From Megascapheus bottae (taxonomy: Eukaryota > Chordata > Mammalia > Rodentia > Geomyidae): 64,000 bases of DNA. The translations under genes were made by a program, and so were the position numbers. The notes beneath the pieces are model-generated. The model did not search any database. It was given only the letters and a program-made list of their open reading frames with translations, and was not told where the DNA came from. The stretch spans positions 36,694,001-36,758,000 of the forward strand of contig JANJXV010000013.1 in the NCBI GenBank assembly GCA_024803745.1. Reading direction: 5' to 3'. Shown piece by piece: positions 24,389-34,403 of this stretch (position 1 is the first letter of the stretch; each line of letters begins with the position of its first letter).

Positions 24389-26598
24389 GAGAGGGGGAGG
24401 GAGGGAGGGAGAGAGAGAGAGGGAGGGAAGGAGGATGGAAGGGAAGGGAAGGGAAGGAGGGGGGAAGGGAGGGAAGGAAGGAAGGAAGGAAGGAAGGAAG
24501 GAAGGAAGGAAGGAAGGAAGGAAGGAGGGAAGGGAAAGGAAAAAATGAAGAAATAAAGGAGAGAGAGAGGGGGGAGGGAGAGCACACAGGTTTTTCACAG
24601 GCAGTTTGGACACATGGAATGCTTGTGTAGTGATTTCTGTAATTGAAGCTGCCCGTATTCCTCAGATGTCTCCCAGATAGGCCACCTTGCAAACTCTGTA
24701 CACCTATCACTAGTTTCCAAACATACTCCAGACTGACTTAGAGAACCCAGCAGGGCAGCCAACTTATCTTGCACAATGCCATAGACACTGACTGACATGA
24801 GACTCCTCCTGCTCCTTGAATCCAAGAAGTCAGGCACGTTGAAAGATTCTCAGCTCACTGTCCATGTTGGGAAAGGCCTTTATAGCCTAATAGAAGCTAT
24901 GTTTGGGCAAGTAAGTCCCTAGTTAAGGAGGCAATTCAAGCACCAGGGCTGTGAGCCAGTCAGACCCTGACAGCTGCCATCAAACATGATGATCTGGCAG
25001 GCTGGCTGTGGTAGCCATTTTGATGATGCCATTCAGTACCTTGATACTTCCTTCTTCCCACCACCTTACCACAGTAGTTGCTCATTTCTCTTTTACTAGA
25101 TCCAAACCAAACAAAGCTCTATAAATAGCCCCATCCCCATTCTCCCAATGTTCAGAAAGAATAGAGTTATACTTGAAGAATTCAAAACATTTACCTCCCC
25201 ACCTCCAATTAAGTCCACTTCTTTAAAGCTTTGCCCTGATTGAGCTGAGGCATAGAGACCTGGGACACGTAGTGTCCATCTTTGATCTTCTGTGACTTGT
25301 GTGGTCTGACCACATGCTGCTGCTATGACCTCTGACTGCCTAAATAGCCACGCTTCTCACCTTCATTTCCTTGTTTGATTCTTCACAGATGAACTTAATG
25401 TTACTGAGTGTTTACTTCTCTTAGTCCCCAGCAAATTGGTTCATGTAATGATCTTATAATGAAATAAGTATTGCATCCATTTTACAGATGGAAAACAGAA
25501 GAGGTCAAAAGATTAGATATATGACTTGCACATCTGAAATGTTAATGATCTGTTTGGGACTGGGAAACCATTCTAGAATGGTTCATTCATGCGTACGTAA
25601 TTGTATACCATATAACCCAAGAGGAGTTTTCAGAAACCCCAAGAACATATGACATAAATAAGAGAAAGATCACTGCATATTATCCAAATGTACCTCAAAG
25701 GCTGAATCTAATCAGAATTGGTTGACTAAGTCTAAGGTCAATGAAGAATCAAGCTAGCTACATTAGAAATAGTTTCCCTTTTGTTCTTGCTTCCATTTCA
25801 TGTCATATGGTAGCATGGGAAAGCACCATAGGGGCTGTCTAGTGACTGTCTAATCCCCTAAATGTACAGATGAGGACACCGAGTCCCAGCTGGCCAATGC
25901 CTCTTTCGTAGCAATGGGAAAACTAGTCTTTTCCATTGAATGTTCTGTGCCTACCAGACTGGATGTCATCCCTCCATGGTGCCATATAATCCCATCTGAT
26001 GGGAAATCTCTAGACTAATGATTCTCTGGGGCCAGGAGAGTCAAGAGGGAAGCTCATTCCTATAAAGCAAACATGGCTAGCCAGGCTGTGAAAAGGTACA
26101 TTCTTAAAAAAAAAAAGTCAGATCTATCCTTCCTGAATCACCAAGATTTGTCTCCCTTGGGGCCCTCCCTGACTTTCCCAATCTATCCTTCACAGGCCAG
26201 TGCAGCAGTGACCTGTTCCAGTCTACACACAATGTCATCGTCAAGGCTGAACAAACCGGTGAGCATGAGGGAGACGAAGGGAGCCAGCTTAGCCAGCCAG
26301 GTGAAGCTGTGGGGAGAATAATCAGGAGGGAGTCTAAGGGAGAGTGTAGGAGTAAGTTTTGGCAGGGAACCCAAGAAGGCCTTTTTTTCCCCTGTCTCCA
26401 ATGGGCTACTTTACCATGAGCCTCTTCTCTTACTCTAGAACCAGTGATCTTCATGAGTCTCCTATCTGCCCAGCCTTCTCTGCTTCTGCCTTCTGTTCAG
26501 GCCAATGTTTGAAGTCTAAGCAGGTGCCTGGAGGGGTGCGGAATTTAAAGTGGACCTCCTTCCTAGCAAAAGAAAGGGGACTGGATGTGGCTAAGTTC

Positions 26599-26680
<82 letters not shown>

Positions 26681-29600
26681 GGAGAGAAGAGATAGGTTAG
26701 GTAGGAGTGTGCTTACAAGAAGGGAGAGGGTGAGTTAGTGCTGTAGTTTGCATAGTTTCTGGGACTTTAGGGGTGTTTTCATGGGAATTTTCAAAGCAGC
26801 TATGGAACCTAATTCTCTTTATCTTTAAGTAGTTGTACAAAGGGGTTTCAATTCACCGTGTCAGTATATGAGTACACTGTATCTTAATCAGCTTCACCCC
26901 GTCCACTTTCCCTCTCATCTCTCTCAGTTCTATCCATTTCCTCAAGCGACCCTGGAACCCAGTTCTTGCCTATAGGATATTTTCACATGACAGATGGTGT
27001 AATGGGTTCTCAACAATTCTCACAGTATCTACTTGCCCCCTTTTTCTGTCTTAACTTGTGCAAGTTGTCCCTTAATCCTTGCGTGTGAGAGCAGCTGCTA
27101 CTGGGTCACTCCCTGTGTCCACATCAGGGAGATGGCAAGCCATATGGGCTGGCTGACTTTGCCACCGGCCTTCTTGAACATTGCATGCCAGTTACCCAGG
27201 ACAGAATTTGACCTGAGGATGGATGATTTGCCAGTCACTTGGCACTAAAATTAGCTCATGCAATTATTTACTCTTTTATGGGGGGCAGGGGGCTAGCCTT
27301 CCATTATTAAAGAAAAGGAAAACAATAGCTTTGAAGCACTTAATTAGTCCTTCCTAGCCCTGCCCTGTTCCTTGGAGTCTGGGAGATGGGCCCAGATCAT
27401 CTGTGTGTTGTAGATCTGTTCTAGTTCTGGAGGTAGGCACAAGGCTTGCCTAGGAGAATGGCCTTCACTTAGTAGATAGCCTTCCTTGAGGAGCCAGGAC
27501 GATACTGGAGAGGTTCTGCAGAGCTCAGTAATCCCCCTTGACCATCTAGACATTCTTGTGTAGCCAGTTCAGAAAGAAGAGCTGGAGGGTGGAGAAAGAC
27601 CCACCCTGGAAGGAGAGAAGAGGCTCACAGAGGGGCCAACACCCCCAAACCTCTTTGGTTTGGTTTGTTTTCAGAGACAACAACAGGTGTATGAGATGAC
27701 CCAATGAAGAGAGAGGGTGTAACCCCAGGAGATTGGGCTTGGGGTGTCCAAACATGTATCTATCTATTAGGTAAAATACCAGCTAAATCCCTGTGTCGTA
27801 AACAAGAAGACTTAGCCAGTGAGTCAGGTTTTATACCATTTATGCTATAAAAACAAAATGAAACTCGGCCAGTGGCTTGCCACCCTAGCATGGCAGTGTG
27901 GATCTGGAGGGAAAGGAAAGGCAGGAAGTTTGGGAGGAGGGTAGATAAGATAAGGAATCTTAAAGCTCTTGACCATCCATGGAAAAAAATAAAACAGCCT
28001 GCTTGTGTTGGAGTCCAGCCTGATTAGGGGTTATGTGGGAGTTTGGCCTTCATTTAGGGTGGGCGGAGGGGAGTTCCCTTCAAATCTGAAATGTGAAGAG
28101 TCATTTGGAGTGAAGTATGCTTACTCGGCAAGCCTGAGAAGGAGCACTGCGTGAGGAAGCTGGTATTTCTTTATCCAAGGGATGAGGCAATGGGCCCCAC
28201 TCGTCAAAAGCTATTTGTTTGACTCTGTAACACTTTCTGCCTTCTGTTGTGTGTTTATTTTATTTTATATTTTGGTCCTTTTATGAGGCTTGAACGCTGG
28301 GCCTGGGCACCATCCCTGAGCTCTTCAGCTCAAGGCAAGCGCTCTACCACTTGAGTCACAGCATCACTCTTCTGGCTGGTTTTGCTTTGAGAATTTTATA
28401 TCACCCTTTAAGTTAATTAGAGAGATCCTAAAGCAAGGGAAGCCATCACCAAACTTAAGTGCCTCTTAGGGTTCCAGCAAAGAAGGGAATGGATAGGACT
28501 TATAAAGCCTTTTCTTTTTTTATTATATTTAATTTTTATTTTTTATTTCAATGTATAGAGGGGTTACATTTATATTCGTCAAATAGAGGGTGCATTACTT
28601 CTCACGTATTGATATCCCTTCTTACATTTTTGTCCCCATTTCCTTCCCCCCACCCACTCCCTCATAAAGCAATATTATCAAATCTCCCAGGAAGGTAGTC
28701 AGAAGAAATTTGCCCGTTAACCACTTACTATATATTTATTTGTCCCTAACAAAGCATTATCTTTACCCAAGGGTAAAAATATTTTGGAAATTTTATAGCA
28801 GGATGTAAGAAAAGGCTGAAACAAGCTAGAAAAATTCCTAGGAAATCTAAGCATTGCTCTAAGATAGGATTTGCATTGTTGTAAAAAAAATATTTCTCTG
28901 AAAAATGTGATTGGCATAGGTAACAAGGACAGGACAGGACTGGACCTCAGACACTTTCTCTAAGATGCTAAGGGAAAATGAGATTATATTTTTATAAAGT
29001 AACCTGGACCAAAGCAGTCTCTTATCCCTTCTCTCCAAGGCCTTCTTCTAACTAACCCATGTGTTTCTGATACCTTTTTTCCCCCCAATTGTAAAGGTTA
29101 GGTACAGTTACATAAATCAGTACAGTTCCTCCCCCTTTTTTTTACTGGTCCTGGGGCTTGAACTCTGGGCCTGGGCGCTATCCCTGGGCTCCTTTTGGAG
29201 CCACAGCACCACTTCTAGCTTTTTCTGTGATTAATTGGAGATAAGAGTCTCATGGACTTTCCTGCCCAGGCTGGCTTGATCTATGATCCTCAGATATCAG
29301 CCTAGTGAGTAGCTAAGATTATAGTCATGAGCCACTGGTCCTCGGTTACATTTCTTTTTGATACCTTTTTAAGGGCACAGACTTAGAAGAGGAAGGTTCT
29401 TCATCTGAAGTTTGACACTGCCCATTTTCTATTCCTTGTAGACCCTTCCATCATGAATACCTGGAAAGAAGAAAACTATTTATATGACACCAACTATGGT
29501 AGCACAGTAGGTAACTAACTCCCCAGCCCTCAAGACCCTTTAGTGCTGTTGACCTCCCTCGCAGCCAAGGTATTGTGTTAGAGGGAGGATGTTCTTCATA

Positions 29601-32600
29601 TCACCTATCTGTTCATTGCTACAGATTTGTTGGACAGCAAATCTTTCTGCCGGGCTCAGATCTCTATGACAACTAGCAGTCACCTTCCTATGGGTAAGTT
29701 GTTCTGACATCTGAGGCTAATGATTCCTGAGGAATAGCGAGAATTATCGGCACACTACTTTCCTTCTCACGGCTAGGGAAGAAAGTGAGTTCCAATGTGT
29801 CTGAATAGGTGTGTTTTGAAACCAATATGTATGCTGTAATAGTGTAAATAATGATAATATCAATTTCAAATTACATTTGGCTTTAGACAAAGAATATGTG
29901 ATAATGGATCCAGAAGCCAGTGAACCTGTAGTGATGGTTTCTGGAACTTTCAGGAATCCCTGAATCATTATTTTCTCCTTTATACCTACTTCCACCCCTA
30001 ACCCCACTCCCCCTGTTTCCCCGCTCTGCAATTTTTAAGTCTAATTTGGATGAACCTGTGCTGTATGAATTATGTTCTCAATAGCTATATTGATTAAGAC
30101 TGGATCCAAGATGTTCAGTCACTATTAGAGCAAATGATAAGATTTGCCCATTGGGGATCTGGGAAGTGGGCTTTCAGACGTGGGTCTATTTGCCTGTACT
30201 GTGTAAGCACTACTTAAACACAAGGTTTTATGCTATCCTTTGACCTGAGCAGAAAGTTCTGGGTCTCCTTAGGTCTATGAAAGGGACCTTGCATATCAAT
30301 TTTGCAACAGGGAAATTCTTTTTCTCTAGGAATTGAATTTGGGTTAACTTCAGAACTGGTATTTAATAATGTCTCTGTGAAAGAAAGCATGGAATTAAAC
30401 AACAATCTTTTATTTTCTTTTGTGGAGTGTGTGTTCTGAAGAATTGGAATAACCAAAGCCTTTCGGTTTGAAGTTTGAGGTTAAGCCCCTTGAAGGAGGG
30501 AGGGCTGGATGCCAGTGACAATGCTTCTGAAGCTGAGGCTCAGACCCAAAGCCAGTTCTTTTCTTGGCATCCCTCGTCTCTCCAGTGGCCCTTCACATGC
30601 TGTATCACTGGAAGGTATTTGCTGACATCAGGAAGCAGAGCCAACACTGTTTATCTATTAGGATAAACTTTCTGTAGCAGTCATTGCCACCCAGGCAAGA
30701 CTAAGGACTTCCGGACTGAGGAAACAACTGGCTCCACCTTTGATTTCCTGTGGAACCCCCTCAGTGTCACTTTCTTTTTTTTTATTGTAATTAGTAAAAG
30801 GGTTACATGATATTTGCCAGATAGAAGGTGCATTAATTCACATACATTGATACCCTTTCACATGTCTTGGTACCCATTTCCCTCCCCCCCCACACCCCCC
30901 ACCCATCTTGGTTTTCCCCCCTTCCCTATCAAATTTCAAATATCCAAATACAAATAAATTCAATATATCAGATAACAAAGTGAGATACTATAACAATATG
31001 AGATAACCAAGGGACAGCAAAGGAGATGAGAGACAACATAGTACATTAAGGACAACAATCATTCATTATATGGCTTTTGTTTCAATATCCTGGAGGTCCT
31101 TTCAATTAGCTTCATACTATATGGCCTTATGTATCAATATTTTGCTCTATTGCAGATCTTTGCTAGTAGAGCCCAAGGTTTCTACTGATTATGATGAATG
31201 AGGGAAACCATTGAGCCTAAGTTCCTTTGAGTCTGGCTTACTTCACTTAATATGATTTTTCCTAAGTCTTTCCATTTCCTAACAAATGGGGCGATGTCAT
31301 TCTTTCTGACAGCGGCATAGAATTCCATTGTGTACAAATACCACAACTTGTTGATCCACTCATCAACTGAGGGACATCTAGGTTGGTTCCATATCTTTGC
31401 TATGGTGAATAGTGCTGCAATGAACATTGTTGTGCTAGTGGATTTAGTATGTCCTTGTTTCTGGATGGTTGGGTAAATGCCAAATAGTGGAATTGCTGGG
31501 TCATAGGGGAGTTCTATGTTTAGCCTTTTGAGGCACTGCCACACTGCTTTCCATAGTGGTTGGGAGTGCAAACTCACTCAGTGTCACTTTCTATGCCTTT
31601 CCAGTTGAGTTTTTGACTTGGGGCAGAGGATTTCAACCAAGAGTCAAGTCGAACCAAGTGCTTCCCAGGCCTTATGGGTTGCAAGGTCTGGAGATTCCTG
31701 GGAAAACTTAACTGTGATCTGAGCTCTTCTGCCACAGCCAGGTCATCTTTATCTGTTCTGTGTCTTCACTTAGACCTGAAGTTGATCTCAGAATCAATCT
31801 CAGAGTTTCAGGGACCAGTTTCTACTCACATATTGATAGTAACAGGGAACCCAGAGTCTGCTCAGTAGCTGATTCTACCTATTGAATTTTTAGATTGAAT
31901 GAGCTATATCAGTATTCACACCCAGATCTTTCTGCACCCTTGTTCTCCTGTTCCCCATTTCCTCTTGTCATTATAATAGGTTGGAGTATGAGATCAGCAA
32001 TCAGAATTGTGCCCTAAAAAATCCCATCAGTGTTAGCAGCTGATAGTATTTTGAAGTAACAACACTTTGGTAGGATATTAGTTACCAACTAGTATGGGCC
32101 AATTCATTCCAGAATTGTTTAGTCTCTCCTAGATGGGACCAGAATCCTCCTACAGACCTTTGCTATATGCCTGAGTCTTTCCGTCACAGCCTCTCATAAA
32201 ATAATGTAGTTACGTCTTTTCCAATGTTTTAGCGCAAGTTCAAGTTTGAGCTAAGGCGAGGCTCCCTGTAAACCGATGGCCTCCGAGATAGCACAGGTGG
32301 GAAGCAGGTTTTGTTTTCATTTCCCCGTCATCTAGCAGTTCATAAAATGGTTCCTGCCAGGGTTCTCATCTGCTCCCTTGGTCTTGCAGCCAGTAATGTG
32401 AACTCAGGCTTGATGTGTTTATCTACTGACTTGTTGAGCCTCAAGCTAGGGTGGCACGGTCTATTAGAACACTGAAATTTGTATATCCCGTAAAGAAATG
32501 GCTCATAGATGAATCATATGCAAATTCTTCTAATCTTTGCTTCTGGAGAAGCAGCTCAGCCAAAGTCATGCCTTTATACCTACATGGCAAACTTCTTTTC

Positions 32601-34350
32601 CCTGTGTGGACCCCATAGATCTTGGCCTGGAGCTTCTCGAGAGAAGTGAGAGAAAGCTAGAATGGACAACTTCCCCCGGAGCAAGCCATGATTTTATAAC
32701 AATGAATCATCCACCACATGGCTAACTTCAAAGGCCTGGCTTTATTTTGTAGCAGTGGGGAGGATAGAGGAAGAGAGAGAGGCTGGTTGTTTTAAAGTGA
32801 GAATGTAGATCAAACAATTTCAATGCCAAGGTAGGTCAGAGGTTCTGTGTGGCTTGTCCCTGCACTTGAGAAGAAGAGGAGGAAGAAAGATTTTTCTTTT
32901 TGCCATATAATTGTAGTAGCAATTTGATTGTTGTTTCTTAAAGAAGTTTTCCTAAGCTGGATTGAGGGCTTGCTAGGGTAAATGACATCTCAATGAAAAC
33001 AAAAATGTCCCTACGGTTTATTTATAGTTCACAAATACTTCAGTGGGCCATGGACCTCTGAAATGATTGACACAACATCATGATTGTACACGCACATACA
33101 TTTTCTAGGAGGCAGTATCCAAGGTTCTCACCCTGTTCACAAAAGGTAACTCCAAGGCAATTGGTTCTGCATCAGGCTGGAGCTTACAAACAGTGACCAA
33201 AGCCAAGATGCTGAGAGACACCTGGGTTCTTCTGAATTCAATCCTGGCTCTGAAATAATGACTCTGTCTCCTCTTGGATACCATTTGAAAACGAGCTTTG
33301 CTTGTGGCCTGCTGGGTAAATGCCACCCTTTGTCTTCAGGACAACGTGGCCCTGTCAAGGTGATGTATCGCTTGGAAACCGGGGTGGGTGCCAGGTGCTG
33401 TTGCAATATTGTCACATCCTGATGGGATGTCGCAACCTCTCCCTGCAACCTTCAGGGAGGGAGAATGACGTCTCCTTGCACTTCCTGTGAATTTGTCCTT
33501 CCAGATTTCAGGGTAACCCAAGTAGGGTGTAGGCTACCCTGGTGACAATGCCAAGAGAAATTCTCAACCAGAACAAGAGCATTTTCCTCTATACAGGTCT
33601 TTCTCAATCTCTCTTCTCCACTTTCTACAACTTTAGGAGAAAATGCTAGGAATTGCTGGTGATCAGATCCAGCGGATAAATGGGCCCATGCACATTGGGA
33701 AAACCAGAATCATTGATTTCAAAATTGCTTTGTTTTTTTTGGGGGGGGTCAAACCTATTAGGTGCCAAAAGTGACATAGTCCAGGCTTTCCTCTTTGGAA
33801 GTGGCATAGAACAGCCATGAGGAAAGCCTTGGGACTCAAGCTCTTTGTCTTCCCATCTGGACTCTGCTTTCAGGCTGTTGGGACTGTAGATTAGCCACCT
33901 GGCCTCTCTGCTTCTCAAATCTCCCATGGCGGTTAACTATGGAATTACAGAATGACAATCTGATGGATTATAAGACAGTTCATGAAAAGTGCTTAGGAGT
34001 TCAGTGCTGGGCACATGGTATGTCCTCAAGAAACGGAAACTATTCTTATTCACCATTTAAATGAATGATTTGTACACTGTTCTGAATAAGGGACCAATTC
34101 GAACAATTAGGATCCCTCTCTTAGCACTGGGCTTTAGTCTAGAATGTCTTTAAGGCCACACATGGTCAGTGAGCCCCCAGGTTGGGAAGTCTTGATTCAT
34201 GGAAGAAGAGAAAGGTCTCTTTTCCTGGCCCTTTCTTTTGAAGACTGACTTTGTTTAAGGAGTACTTTGAATTAAAATTGGCTAGTTTGGGATTGTGAAA
34301 TATTTGTTGGTAAGATTTGGTTTGGTTTTCACAACCCCAGTGCCCTCTGT

Positions 34351-34403
<53 letters not shown>

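Noticed and set aside
24260..24710. Long open frames rich in Lys/Glu/Arg or Ser/Leu/Pro on both strands
   Set aside because: They are translations of the (GAAA)n/(GGAA)n tract. Low-complexity open frames are expected there and there is no gene structure.
30840..30930. C-rich block as regulatory element or G-quadruplex
   Set aside because: It is the inverted G-rich stretch of the L1 3' UTR, repeated in the other L1 copies of the window.
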